From Carboxylicivirga caseinilyticus (lineage in GTDB: Bacteria > Bacteroidota > Bacteroidia > Bacteroidales > Marinilabiliaceae), in NCBI GenBank assembly GCA_025499705.1, contig JAFMVE010000050.1, forward strand, positions 1 through 40,781: a stretch of 40,781 nucleotides of DNA, read 5' to 3'. Below, piece after piece: positions 26,981 through 37,000 of this stretch. Numbering within the stretch: the first letter of the stretch is position 1; every line of letters starts with the position of its first letter. Under the pieces are notes generated by a model, which was given only the letters and a program-made list of their open reading frames with translations, had not been told where the DNA came from and searched no databases. A program made the position numbers and the translations under genes.

Positions 26981-28940
26981 GTTTTTGATCTACCTGTTTG
27001 AATCGGGCTTATGTTTGAGCCTGTTCTATCTTGGTTACATAGTGTTTTTTCGTAAAGAGACCTATTTCACCTTCAACCGGTTTTATTTACTGGGATCGAT
27101 GATACTGGCTCTTACCGTACCACTCATTTCATTTCCATTTGATCTAACCAACCAGGGATATCTACACGAAACAGCCAATGGTGTTCGGCAGTTTAGAAAT
27201 TATTACGAGCACCTGATTCAATTAACCGATCCGGGCGCTTTAGCCGACCCAATGGCAAAAACAACAGGAGGTCAGACAACTAATAGCAGCCAAATCATAT
27301 CGAAAGAATCAATTATTTCTATTTCAGGCATTCTGATAAGCATATATATTCTGGGAGTACTGTTCTTCAGCTTTCGTCTCTTTTATTTGATTGGAGGTAT
27401 CAGAAAGATGCTGAGAAGAGCAAAAATTCAAAAGGACAATGGAATGAACCTGGTGCTTATCAATGATGAAGTTCCATCGTTCTCTTTTCTGAAATGGATT
27501 TTTGTTAATCCGCAAATACTTAAACCCGAAGAATTTGAACAAGTACTAACACATGAAAAAGTTCATGTGCAGCATAAACATTCAGTGGATTTATTGCTCG
27601 CGCATATCATGACCATTTTCCAATGGTTTAATCCACTAACATGGCGCATACAGAAATCAATTAAAACGTGTCACGAGTATATAGCCGACCGTCAGGTTGT
27701 GCTGCAAGGACATGGTTTATTTGATTATCAGTCTCTATTACTGAGTCAGTTAATCAGCATTCGCTCAGTAGAGCTGGTCAATAACTTTAATTTATTATCA
27801 ATTAAAAAACGAATAGCCATGATGAACAAACATAAATCAGGCAGATGGGCACAATTAAAAGCCATTGCCGTAGTTCCTATACTATTAGCAGCATTCTTCT
27901 TCTTTACAGATATGACAAGCAGAAGTGAAACGCTTAACCTACAAGACAATATTGTAACTGATACAAATGAATTGGTTGGATCCTGGGTAAGCAATGAAAC
28001 CGGAATTAATCAAATACAATTTGTTGAAATTAAGCCTGAAAAATTACTTGCTGTAACTACTGTAGGCAATAATTCTCTTAATATAACCGACTATAAACTT
28101 GAGACAAAAAAGAAAAAATTAATTCTTAAAGATGGCGATGATATTCTAAAGCTGGATTATATTATTAATAATAATAAACTGACTATCGACTGGGGTCTCA
28201 AGGGAAAAGTAGATTATCTGCGAAAAATTGAAACAGACTCATATACTCTAATGGATGAAGGATTTCAAAAGTTAAATCTTCCTTATGCAACACAATTGAA
28301 TCCTTATAAAAAAGAGATGATCTTGTGCACCATCTTTTTAAGTGGTGATATACTTACAATAGATGGCAATAAATGCAGCTTTTCTGAACTCGAAAGCATT
28401 TTAACCAAGTTAAGAAGTTCAGCAGACCAGAGCAAGGTTGATAAAATGTCTGTGTTATTAAATATAGATAAAGATGCAAGCATGAAATATGTTGATCAGA
28501 TCAAAACGGCTCTCAGAAATTCAAACAACTTAAAACTAGGCTATCTTGCTAAGATGGAGGGAAAAGAAGGATCTGATTACATGGCTCTGTTTAATTTACT
28601 TCCTCCCCTTGATGCCAAATGGTTGGAAAAAGAAGATATTGCTAAAGAAGGTATCTCCTTATTTGAAATAGGAAAAAAACATAATGACTTCTCCAAACGA
28701 TTAAAAGAATTTACTAAGTCAAATACGAAATATGTAATGCTTTATGAGTATGATAACAAAACAAGCTATGAAGATTACATTAAAACAATTGATCTGGTAT
28801 ACAAAACAATAAATGACAACAGAAAAGAAGCGGCTTTCTTTGATGGAAAGCACTATGAAAACCTAGATTACGAAGAGCAAAAAGAGTATCGTAAAAAATA
28901 TCCGATTACTTTGACTATGAAAAATTTGGATGAAAACTAA
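26973..28940 (+). CDS. BlaR1-like M56 metallopeptidase with ExbD/TolR-like tail
   Basis: 655 residues from ATG 26973 (in-frame TTG at 26949 rejected). Membrane segments at about 3-25, 36-54, 118-142 and 293-312. The M56 zinc protease site is H194-E-K-V-H198 with a third ligand likely at E235 (TCHEYIADR). After the last membrane segment there is no penicillin-binding sensor. Instead residues about 333-420 resemble a lipocalin-like domain (ELVGSWVSNE), and about 450-525 (LSGDILTIDGNKCSFSELES, then VLLNIDKDASMKYVDQIKTA) resembles the periplasmic part of ExbD/TolR, with a weaker second copy near 585-620. It likely senses an envelope signal and cleaves the BlaI-like repressor (inference). The overlap with the repressor gene is ATGGCTAA. 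Confidence 0.85.
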   Translation: MAKFLIYLFESGLCLSLFYLGYIVFFRKETYFTFNRFYLLGSMILALTVPLISFPFDLTNQGYLHETANGVRQFRNYYEHLIQLTDPGALADPMAKTTGGQTTNSSQIISKESIISISGILISIYILGVLFFSFRLFYLIGGIRKMLRRAKIQKDNGMNLVLINDEVPSFSFLKWIFVNPQILKPEEFEQVLTHEKVHVQHKHSVDLLLAHIMTIFQWFNPLTWRIQKSIKTCHEYIADRQVVLQGHGLFDYQSLLLSQLISIRSVELVNNFNLLSIKKRIAMMNKHKSGRWAQLKAIAVVPILLAAFFFFTDMTSRSETLNLQDNIVTDTNELVGSWVSNETGINQIQFVEIKPEKLLAVTTVGNNSLNITDYKLETKKKKLILKDGDDILKLDYIINNNKLTIDWGLKGKVDYLRKIETDSYTLMDEGFQKLNLPYATQLNPYKKEMILCTIFLSGDILTIDGNKCSFSELESILTKLRSSADQSKVDKMSVLLNIDKDASMKYVDQIKTALRNSNNLKLGYLAKMEGKEGSDYMALFNLLPPLDAKWLEKEDIAKEGISLFEIGKKHNDFSKRLKEFTKSNTKYVMLYEYDNKTSYEDYIKTIDLVYKTINDNRKEAAFFDGKHYENLDYEEQKEYRKKYPITLTMKNLDEN

Positions 28941-28941
28941 C

Positions 28942-28975
28942 AAAAAGCTCCGGATATCCGGAGCTTTTTTTGCTT
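28942..28975. terminator. Bidirectional terminator
   Basis: A 28-base perfect palindrome (28942-28969, arm AAAAAGCTCCGGAT) with T-runs on both strands lies between the convergent BlaR1-like and acyl-CoA dehydrogenase genes, so it can end both transcripts. Confidence 0.9.
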
Positions 28976-30495
28976 TATGCAAAGTTAAGCCAGTTACTGT
29001 CTGATTTATAATCTTCAATAACCTGCACCGAATTTGCGTATTTAAACGAAGATAATATTCCGGTTATTTCCTGACGAAGATATTCAATGGCACTATTCGT
29101 TAAGTTATTGTCGAAACCTTTAGTACTTAATTCAAGTACTTGGTCAACACATACAATACGTCCCACAACCTGTCCTAATTCCACCATCTTTCGCTGAGGC
29201 ATATTTAAATCAATTTTAAAATTGATTAAATCTTTCACCAATTCACTCGCTTTTTTGGTTAGATGAAAATCCTTGATGAACTCAAACAAATTTTCCAATT
29301 TGGCTTTTCGCATCAATTTAAGTACCCCTTCTGATATTTGTGAATACAACATATCGTTTGATCCTTCAAAAATCTGAAATGGACGACTATCAACCGTTGA
29401 TCGACCGGCAATATGATTCAAACGGTACCCCTTGGCTCCTACCAACTGAAGTAAGGTTTGAGATGCTGCCTGCATCATATCTGTAGCAATACTTTTCACA
29501 CTGTTGGCTTCAATACCAATTCCTGAAAGATCGTTTTGCAAACCTGCCTTACCACTACTGTTAACACACATAGCTGAACAAATGGTAAATCGCGATTGTA
29601 ATTCAGCCAAACGCTGTTGCACCTGATCATACTTTAGCAAGCTTTTACCTCCTACGAATCGCTGCTGACAGTGTTTGATAGCCTCATCCAGCATACGCTG
29701 TATAAAACCCATTGCCATACCCGGAAATGACATACGACTCCGGTGCAACAAATCAAGCATCATTTTCACTCCCGACTGTTCTGGTTCTAACTTTTGAACC
29801 TTGGGTATTTCAACATCTATCTTATTTCTGCCATAGGGTATTTGATACAAACCCAAATTTTCGAAATATTCTTCAACAACGATATGTTGATTGGGTTGAG
29901 TAACATCACATACAAAAAAATCGATGTCGCGGGCTAATTGGCCATCTCCTGTATCTTTACGGCCTGTTAAAAGCCAATAGTCAGCCCAGCCGGTTAATCC
30001 GGCCCAATGCTTAGTTCCTTTTAAATTATAATGCGAACCATTATCCTTATAATGAGTCCTCATACTTAAAGCATCACTACCAAAATCGGGCTCCGTAATC
30101 ATTAAGCCACCCATGTTGCTTTTTTCAACAAAACGTTTCATTACTTCTGCTTTGCTTTCTTTCTGTCCGGCTTTTATAACCGGTTGTAAAAACAATGCCA
30201 TGTTGATTCCGAAAGTTAAAGATAAAGCAAGTGATTCGTAAGATGCAGCACTCATCAGAGCAATGCTTTCTTTTACATCACCGCCTAACCCTCCATATTC
30301 TTTTGGTATAATTGCTGAAAACGGATTTACCGACATAATCTCGCGCATCACAAAAGGGGGCATTCCCCGTTTGATTGCCAAATCATCAACCTTTGATCGC
30401 TGATGATAAACACTTTTCATTTTCTCTTTTAATTCATTTAAAAGCCCATCAAATGCACTTTCAACTTTTTCTTTTACCTCTGCTGCCTTAAACAT
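28975..30495 (-). CDS. Acyl-CoA dehydrogenase family protein
   Basis: 506 residues, longer than the usual 380-400 owing to a C-terminal extension of about 120 residues. N-terminal helical domain to about 70, then IIPKEYGGLGGDVKESIAL, GGLMITEPDFGSDALSMRTH (FAD/substrate motif, as in ITEPxxGSD), NLKGTKHWAGLTGWADYWLL, and the C-terminal helical domain with SRMSFPGMAMGFIQRMLDEA and FQIFEGSNDMLYSQISEG, whose Glu lies where medium-chain dehydrogenases carry the catalytic base. FAD-dependent alpha,beta-dehydrogenation of an acyl-CoA is likely; chain length cannot be told. No ETF or other beta-oxidation genes are adjacent. Read on the minus strand it ends at the shared terminator. Confidence 0.92.
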   Translation of the reverse strand: MFKAAEVKEKVESAFDGLLNELKEKMKSVYHQRSKVDDLAIKRGMPPFVMREIMSVNPFSAIIPKEYGGLGGDVKESIALMSAASYESLALSLTFGINMALFLQPVIKAGQKESKAEVMKRFVEKSNMGGLMITEPDFGSDALSMRTHYKDNGSHYNLKGTKHWAGLTGWADYWLLTGRKDTGDGQLARDIDFFVCDVTQPNQHIVVEEYFENLGLYQIPYGRNKIDVEIPKVQKLEPEQSGVKMMLDLLHRSRMSFPGMAMGFIQRMLDEAIKHCQQRFVGGKSLLKYDQVQQRLAELQSRFTICSAMCVNSSGKAGLQNDLSGIGIEANSVKSIATDMMQAASQTLLQLVGAKGYRLNHIAGRSTVDSRPFQIFEGSNDMLYSQISEGVLKLMRKAKLENLFEFIKDFHLTKKASELVKDLINFKIDLNMPQRKMVELGQVVGRIVCVDQVLELSTKGFDNNLTNSAIEYLRQEITGILSSFKYANSVQVIEDYKSDSNWLNFA

Positions 30496-30697
30496 TCATT
30501 CATTTTTTAATTATCATCCCATGCTAAGCAATAAGAATATTGCTCCTAAGTAACGAATTATAAATGAATAAGTTTAATAGTTTTACAGATAAAACGATCC
30601 GAATATATTAGAGGAAAATTCTAATTACTTTTAACAAGTGTTTCTGAGGTAATTATAGAATTTATTGTGGCTTACATCTATGATTTAATCGCCCATT

Positions 30698-31261
30698 TTA
30701 TTCTTCTAAAACATTTTGATGACTCTCGATAATGCGGTCTTTTAAATCAATAATTAGATCGTGAAGATTGTTATTTTTAAGAACATCTCCTGCCTCGTAT
30801 GCTTCAATTGTAATAGCATCAAGATATTCCATTCCCAGAGCCTTAAAAAGTCGCTTGAATTGATCAATTGTAAGGTTACTCTCTTCTCTATCAACGGCAG
30901 AAGGCAAAAGAAGCGCGCCTTTTTTGCCATAAAGTTTTTTATTAATGAAATATGGTTTAAAGCGATCAATCATTAATTTGGTTCGTCCTGATGGTCCAAA
31001 CCAATAAACAGGAGTACCAAAAACCAAAACATCGGCCTCTTCCATTTTTGCATATAGCTTTTTCATTCCATCGGTCTGCATACAAACGAGCTGTTCCTTT
31101 TTACACTCTCTGCAATCAATACATGGATCAATATCATGATCGTATAAATCAAACAATTCAACGATGGTCTCATCATCTCTTAACTTACCGGCTAATAAAT
31201 TAGCCATTGCTGTTGTATTACCATCTTTCCGTGGACTGCCTATGAATATTACTACATGCAT
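30698..31261 (-). CDS. Iron-sulfur flavoprotein, flavodoxin fold
   Basis: 187 residues from Met at 31261, which starts directly with the beta strand HVVIFIGSPRKDGNTTAMAN (FMN phosphate-binding loop SPRKDGNT at 9-16); an upstream in-frame Met adds eight residues not matching the fold. The insert PCIDCRECKKEQLVC gives C47, C50, C53 and C60, the compact CX2CX2CX6C arrangement of the iron-sulfur flavoprotein (ISF) family that binds a [4Fe-4S] cluster beside FMN. VLVFGTPVYWFGPSGRTKLM is the second FMN-contact block. It probably moves electrons to a small acceptor; the physiological substrate is unknown. It stands alone between two gaps of about 200-270 bases that contain no other gene. Confidence 0.85.
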   Translation of the reverse strand: MHVVIFIGSPRKDGNTTAMANLLAGKLRDDETIVELFDLYDHDIDPCIDCRECKKEQLVCMQTDGMKKLYAKMEEADVLVFGTPVYWFGPSGRTKLMIDRFKPYFINKKLYGKKGALLLPSAVDREESNLTIDQFKRLFKALGMEYLDAITIEAYEAGDVLKNNNLHDLIIDLKDRIIESHQNVLEE

Positions 31262-31530
31262 AAATTTTCGATGTAAGGTTCGCATATTTAAATTACTGAA
31301 TTTATTTTACAAACGACAGTTATTAAGCAATTTTATCTGAATAACCATTTTCAAATTTGGATAATAGATCTTACCATATAATTATTTTATGCTTTGATCT
31401 CGATTAGAAATCAATAACATAAACAGTTTGATCACATCTCTTCAAATATTTTTTCATTTTCTCCTGTAACAATAAAAAGTCAACAGCCGTCCTACCTCAT
31501 GAATAAGAAATGAATTCAAAAATTTAAGCT

Positions 31531-32430
31531 ATGAACCGATATTTTTTAACTTCTATATTTTTGTTTTGTCTTACCACTATATGGGCTCAAAACGAATCGG
31601 TAACTAAAATAGTTACAGTCACTGAAGATGGAATGAGAACCGAGGTAGTGGTACCCGGCATAAAAGTTGAAGTGGATGAATTTAATGATACCATTACGAA
31701 AATTACCATGGGGCGTAAGCGCTTTGAGGTTATTGATGATCATAATCGTGCACGTCTTCGAATGGTTCGTTTACCCATAGAAAAATTTAAAGGCCATTGG
31801 GCTGGTATTGACATAGGATTTAACGGATATGTGACCTCTGATTTTTCGACAGGTTTACCTGCCAGTGCAAACTTTATGGATTTAAATCAAGGTAAAGCAG
31901 TAACTTTTAGCATTAACTTCTTGCAATACAATATTGCTTTACAACGAAATAAAAATAACCTTGGATTAGTGATGGGATCAGGTATATCGTGGTACAATTA
32001 CCGCACTGATAGTCCATACTATTTCCAAAAGAATCCGGTAACGAATGATACTGAAGGAATTCCCGTACCTGATGGCATCAGTGTTTCGAAGAACAAGATT
32101 GAATCGACCTTTATTAATTTTCCTTTGTTGCTTGAATGGCAGTTGCCATCCTCCAATGATGCAAATCGTTTCTTTATATCAGCTGGTCCATATGCAGGTT
32201 TTCGCCTATGGGGAAGAACCAAAATGGTTTACCATGAAGGAGGATCGCGTCAAAAAGAGAAAAGTAAACAAGATATCAATGTAAATCCATTTCAATATGG
32301 CGTAATGGTTCGATTGGGTTATCGATTTATTAAACTTTACGGATCGTATAATTTCTCAACCTTTTATTCAACAAACAAGGGTCCTGAGCTATATCCTTAC
32401 ACCGTTGGAATAACTTTATTAAGTTTCTAA
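31531..32430 (+). CDS. Outer-membrane beta-barrel protein
   Basis: 299 residues with a signal peptide (about 1-19, LTTIWAQ). A short periplasmic linker (20-85, TKIVTVTEDGMRTEVVVPGI) is followed by FKGHWAGIDIGFNGYVTSDF and about eight alternating strands ending YPYTVGITLLSF. This is a PorT/OmpA-like small barrel. The C-terminal part of the next gene product is its paralogue, with matching blocks such as GHWAGIDIGF/GHYTGVELGF, FLQYNIALQR/FMQWSIGLQR and YGVMVRLGYRFIKLYGSYNF/YGIMVRMGYRSINLYGTYYL. The gap between the two genes is 18 bases, so they are co-transcribed and arose by tandem duplication. Function unknown. Confidence 0.85.
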   Translation: MNRYFLTSIFLFCLTTIWAQNESVTKIVTVTEDGMRTEVVVPGIKVEVDEFNDTITKITMGRKRFEVIDDHNRARLRMVRLPIEKFKGHWAGIDIGFNGYVTSDFSTGLPASANFMDLNQGKAVTFSINFLQYNIALQRNKNNLGLVMGSGISWYNYRTDSPYYFQKNPVTNDTEGIPVPDGISVSKNKIESTFINFPLLLEWQLPSSNDANRFFISAGPYAGFRLWGRTKMVYHEGGSRQKEKSKQDINVNPFQYGVMVRLGYRFIKLYGSYNFSTFYSTNKGPELYPYTVGITLLSF

Positions 32431-32448
32431 ACTTAAAAACAAATTGCT

Positions 32449-34011
32449 ATGATGATTCGCAAAATATATATACTACTTCTAATCAGCTTAATGTCATCGA
32501 TTACGATTGCTCAGACAGGCACTGATAACATTCTTTCGAAATACGATCGTTACTGGGAAATTAAAGAAGGATTGTACAGGGTAATGCTTGACAACAAAAT
32601 GGGTATTATTACAGACAAAGGTGATGTGATAGTTCCCTGCGAATTCAACCAGGTTTGGAATATTGATTCTGATGGATTTTTCAGAGTGTTGAAAAGTGGG
32701 AAAGCAGGTGTTTATCATGAAAGTGGGAGAGTGATTATTCCGGCTGAATACGATCAGATATGGTCATTCAATGGCGACTGGGCCAAAGTGATGCAGAGTG
32801 GAAAACTTGGTTTTTTTAACCGTGAAGGATTAGCTGTTGTACCTTGTATTTATCAGCAAATATGGTCATTTGAAGATGGAAGAGCCAGAGTACTTAAAGA
32901 TGGTAAGGTAGGATATATTAATGAACAAGGTTTAGAAGTTATTCCTCCTGCTTATCAACAAATATGGTCATTCGAAAATGGTAGAGCCAGAGTTTTGAAA
33001 GATGGTAAAGTTGGTTACATCGATGAACAGGGAAACGAAGTAATTGCTCCGGTTTATTCTCATATCTGGGAATTTCAGAATGGAAGAGCCAAAGCACTTT
33101 TGGATGGTCAGATGGTTTGGATAGATGAGCAGGGCCAATTATTGGATATCCCTGTTGAACAATCGGATGCCATTGACTATAATACACAATCACAGTCTTC
33201 TACTCAGAAAGAAAAACAGATAATTATTGAAGATGGCAGAGGCAATGAGACACGTGTTCGTGTTCCAGGAGGCAATGTAATTATCAAAGAAGATGGAAAA
33301 AATACATATGTTGAAATCGGCTCAGGTAATACCAATAAAGCGTATTATTACAGAGATCGCAGGTTTAACGGACACTACACAGGTGTTGAACTTGGTTTTT
33401 CCAATTTCCTGAATGCAGATGGAACCACTGAATTACCTGGTGATGCCGACTTCTTATCGTTGAACGATGGCCAGAGTTACAATATCGGCTTAAATTTTAT
33501 GCAATGGAGTATTGGACTGCAGCGACGAGGCAATATTGGACTGGTTACCGGTTTAGGTCTTGATCATAGCAGATATCGCCTGTCAGGGTCAGAAATCATT
33601 GCTAAAGACGATAACGGTAATACTTCTTACTACACTTCGGATAGAAGTATTAAAACGAACCAGTTTACCAGCACTTATATTAATGCTCCTTTTTTATTGG
33701 AGCTACAGATACCAACACATAGTCATCAGCCCTTTTATTTGTCAAGCGGTGTGATCGGTGGAGTTAGAATCAATTCTTTCTCAAGAGTTAAATACACCGA
33801 TAATCTGGGTCCTGAGAAAGAAAAGAAAAACAATGATTTCAACATACGTGACTGGCGATATGGCATAATGGTACGCATGGGTTACAGATCCATCAACCTT
33901 TATGGCACCTATTATCTAACCAGTATGTTTGAGGATAACAAAGGTCCGGAAATTTATCCTGTGAATGTTGGAGTATCGATTCCAATCAGTGGATGGGATT
34001 TAAACAGATAA
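32449..34011 (+). CDS. WG-repeat protein fused to an outer-membrane beta-barrel
   Basis: 520 residues with a signal peptide (about 1-22, SSITIAQT). Residues about 40-233 hold six WG-type repeats of 33-35 residues, such as RVMLDNKMGIITDKGDVIVP, RVLKSGKAGVYHESGRVIIP, KVMQSGKLGFFNREGLAVVP, RVLKDGKVGYINEQGLEVIP, RVLKDGKVGYIDEQGNEVIA and a diverged last copy KALLDGQMVWIDEQGQLL. A linker follows, with an acidic/basic stretch like that of the previous gene (RGNETRVRVPGGNV), and from about 316 a beta-barrel homologous to the preceding protein, ending NVGVSIPISGWDLNR. Repeat units 4 and 5 are nearly identical, also at DNA level. The WG part would lie on the periplasmic side or the surface. Role unknown. 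Confidence 0.88.
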   Translation: MMIRKIYILLLISLMSSITIAQTGTDNILSKYDRYWEIKEGLYRVMLDNKMGIITDKGDVIVPCEFNQVWNIDSDGFFRVLKSGKAGVYHESGRVIIPAEYDQIWSFNGDWAKVMQSGKLGFFNREGLAVVPCIYQQIWSFEDGRARVLKDGKVGYINEQGLEVIPPAYQQIWSFENGRARVLKDGKVGYIDEQGNEVIAPVYSHIWEFQNGRAKALLDGQMVWIDEQGQLLDIPVEQSDAIDYNTQSQSSTQKEKQIIIEDGRGNETRVRVPGGNVIIKEDGKNTYVEIGSGNTNKAYYYRDRRFNGHYTGVELGFSNFLNADGTTELPGDADFLSLNDGQSYNIGLNFMQWSIGLQRRGNIGLVTGLGLDHSRYRLSGSEIIAKDDNGNTSYYTSDRSIKTNQFTSTYINAPFLLELQIPTHSHQPFYLSSGVIGGVRINSFSRVKYTDNLGPEKEKKNNDFNIRDWRYGIMVRMGYRSINLYGTYYLTSMFEDNKGPEIYPVNVGVSIPISGWDLNR

Positions 34012-34020
34012 TATTATTTA

Positions 34021-34068
34021 CAGAGATGTAGTTATTACCAAGTTAGTAATTGCATCTCTGTTCTTTTA
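34021..34068 (+). terminator. Terminator between convergent genes
   Basis: Arms CAGAGATG (34021-34028) and CATCTCTG (34053-34060), extended inward by nine further pairs including G-T wobbles, followed by a T-rich tract TTCTTTTA. It closes the WG-barrel transcript; the convergent histidine kinase gene ends within its tail. Confidence 0.75.
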
Positions 34069-37000
34069 TCTCTCGACTATAGGTAATGAAAAGGTAAAAG
34101 TGGATCCTCCATTAATTGCACTTTCGATTTTCATCTTCCCTTTATTTACTTTAATAAATTCCCTGCATATCGAAAGTCCAAAACCTGTCCCTTTTTCTCT
34201 GTCAGTGCCTTCGGTAGAATAATTTGAGTCTTCTCTTTTTATTATACCTATTTCTTCCGCTGTCATTCCACGACCCTGATCAACTACACTTACATAAACC
34301 TTTCTCTTTTCTGTCCACATATTGATTCTGATGACAGTATTATGATTGGAAAATTTTATCGCATTGGATATCAGGTTTCGAAGTATTGTACTGATCATAT
34401 CTTCGTCTGCCTCTACCTGAAGTTGAATTAGGTTTTGTTCGAATTGTATGTTTTTAATGGCAGCTGATTCTTTTGCAAATTCAATATTACGATTAATCAA
34501 TTCATCTAATCTGAAACTAGATATTTTCACATCAAAAGCTCCCGTCTGAACCCTTGTCCACACTAATAAATTCATAAGTAAATCATACGATAACTCAGAA
34601 GTTTTTTGGAGGTTTCTGATCATCTTTTTACGCTCATCATCACTTAACTCATCATACGATTGGATCAGAAGACTTGAAATCCCAATCAATGTCTGAAATG
34701 GGCTTCTTAAGTCATGTGCAATGATTGATAAAAAACGATCTTTTGTTTTATTAAGAGCTTTCAGTTCTTTATTCGAGGATCTTAATTCACAGGTTCGTTG
34801 AGCAACCAGCTTCTCAAGCTTCTGCTTCTCTCTGATTGATTTTTTTCGATCGTGATAAATATATACACCAACTAAAGCAAATAAAATCAGGAATATAACT
34901 AGTAGGAAATACCACCTTTTATAAAATGGCAATACAACATTTATATCAATTATTAATGGGGAACTCCACTTTGATAATCCATCATTCTTCGAAGAGATAA
35001 GCAATTGATATTTTCCTGTATTACTAATTTTTAAGAACAATTCATCTTCAGTTGATACTTTTTCCCAACTTGATATTTGCTTGTCACCTGATACTACCTT
35101 ATAACGAAACTGATTTGCATACTGAGGTAAGTAAGATGAATGCAAACTAAGTATATAATACTCATCTGCTGTTATTTCAAGCTCCTCATGATCGTTATAT
35201 ATAAATCGATTATGCCTTTGCGAAACTACAACAGGTTTTCTTGCCTCAACAGATTGAATGTTTTTATTGAACCTGACAACCCCATTATTGGTAGCCAGCC
35301 AAACAGCCTGTTGTTGATCTATTAATATACCGTCTCGATTAATTGTTTTGGAAGGGATGCCACTTAAGTCTGTGAAGATACAGCATTCATTATCTTCCCA
35401 CTTAATAAGTCCTTTGCTTGTAGAAAACCACAGTGCTCCAATGGAATCAGAAGCCATGGCATGAACCTCTTCATTTGAATACTCTCCTACCTCCAATTTG
35501 CTCAGAGTATCTTGTTTAAAAACATAAATCCCTTTTGAGGTTCCAATCAATAAACTATCCTTAAGAATAAGTAGTTTGAGACAGTTGTATTCCTGGATAC
35601 TGTCGGGAAAGAATTCCGATTTAACTCCATGAAATATATTATCCTTGTAATCAAATTGTATAATCGGTTCCTGCCATTCATTCGTTCCAATGGTTAAGAG
35701 AGAATCAGTATCAAGAGCTATAGCACCAACACTGTTTTGAGTTGGTATATTGGCAGTATGATTTATTAGCTTGTGAATCGAAAAGTCTACCTGGTATAGT
35801 TCATGCCCATTTTGAATCCAATAAAATCCAAATTTGTCCTTAACGATGTCTATAACGTACTTTTGCTCCAATTGTAATTCTTCAATCAGTTTACCTTTAT
35901 AATATAAAAGCAGATTACCGTCACTCGTTCCGATTAAAACACTATCATTTGAATAATGCATTACCAAATTTGTGTCGTTGCTCCTTTTGCCTACAATCGG
36001 CTTTAACCCTGATTTATCGTTGGTAGATTTATAAATCACATTGTTTCTGATAAAAAATATGTGATCTTCGTTATCAATAAAAAGGTGATTAATAATCCCA
36101 GATTTAACATCATCAAAAACCGCTTCGAATTGTTTGCGTCTTAGAACAACCACTCCCAGATTAGTGGATGCTATAAAATCCAAATTATCTGAAGTATAAA
36201 GGTTTTGCACTCCGTTATAAGGAAAATCATCCACTTGTTTCATATCAAGCCTCTTTCCTGTAAAGTCTAAAACAAAAACCCCCTGACTCCAGCTACCTCC
36301 CAAAAAAATCTGATCTTCAATCTTACCAAAAGCAGAAAAGACTATTCCCTGAGAATTAGTAATTGAATTCAATTTATAATTCTGATTAAACTCCAATTTT
36401 GATAATCCATCTTTACAACCCAGCAAATAGCTATTCTTATCCATGCGTGTCGAAGAATACACCTCTTCAGTTAATAAATCCGGGTACTCAACAAATACTT
36501 CCTGTTCTCTGTCATACAAATAAAAATAACCTTGTTGCGATAATACTGATAGTTGATTATCTGCAAATTCCATAAACTGATAAGATCGCTGATAGGAGGT
36601 CGATGCATTTTTTGCATCCATCTCAAATTTCTTGACTTTACCCTTGCTTAAGGAAAAAATATTACGCCTGTCGGCTAACCAGATGATTCCAAAATTATCT
36701 TCGAATATGTTTTTATAATAATATGGAATTGTATCATTTACACTTCTTCCTTTACCCAATAATAGTTTCAAATACGGACCTTGCAGATTGTAATCAATCT
36801 CATATAAGGCATCATCTGAAATACAAAGAAGTGTTCCATCCTTTTTGCGCAGTAACTTTTTAAAATAGTTTGATCTGTTTAAAGGAGTCTTTAACTTAAT
36901 GCTTTCACGACCCCAGAAAAGAAAACATCCTTCATCGGTTGCCAGATAATAGCCACCTTTATTATCCATATTAACATCTTTGATAAGATCAGCTGGAAGA

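Noticed and set aside
26606-28940. Beta-lactam resistance locus
   Set aside because: The BlaR1-like partner has no penicillin-binding sensor motifs and no beta-lactamase gene is near; pbpC is a normal cell-wall gene far upstream.
32449-33150. Direct repeats read as a CRISPR array or tandem DNA repeat
   Set aside because: The period (about 100 bases) and the coding frame show these are WG protein repeats, not repeats with spacers.
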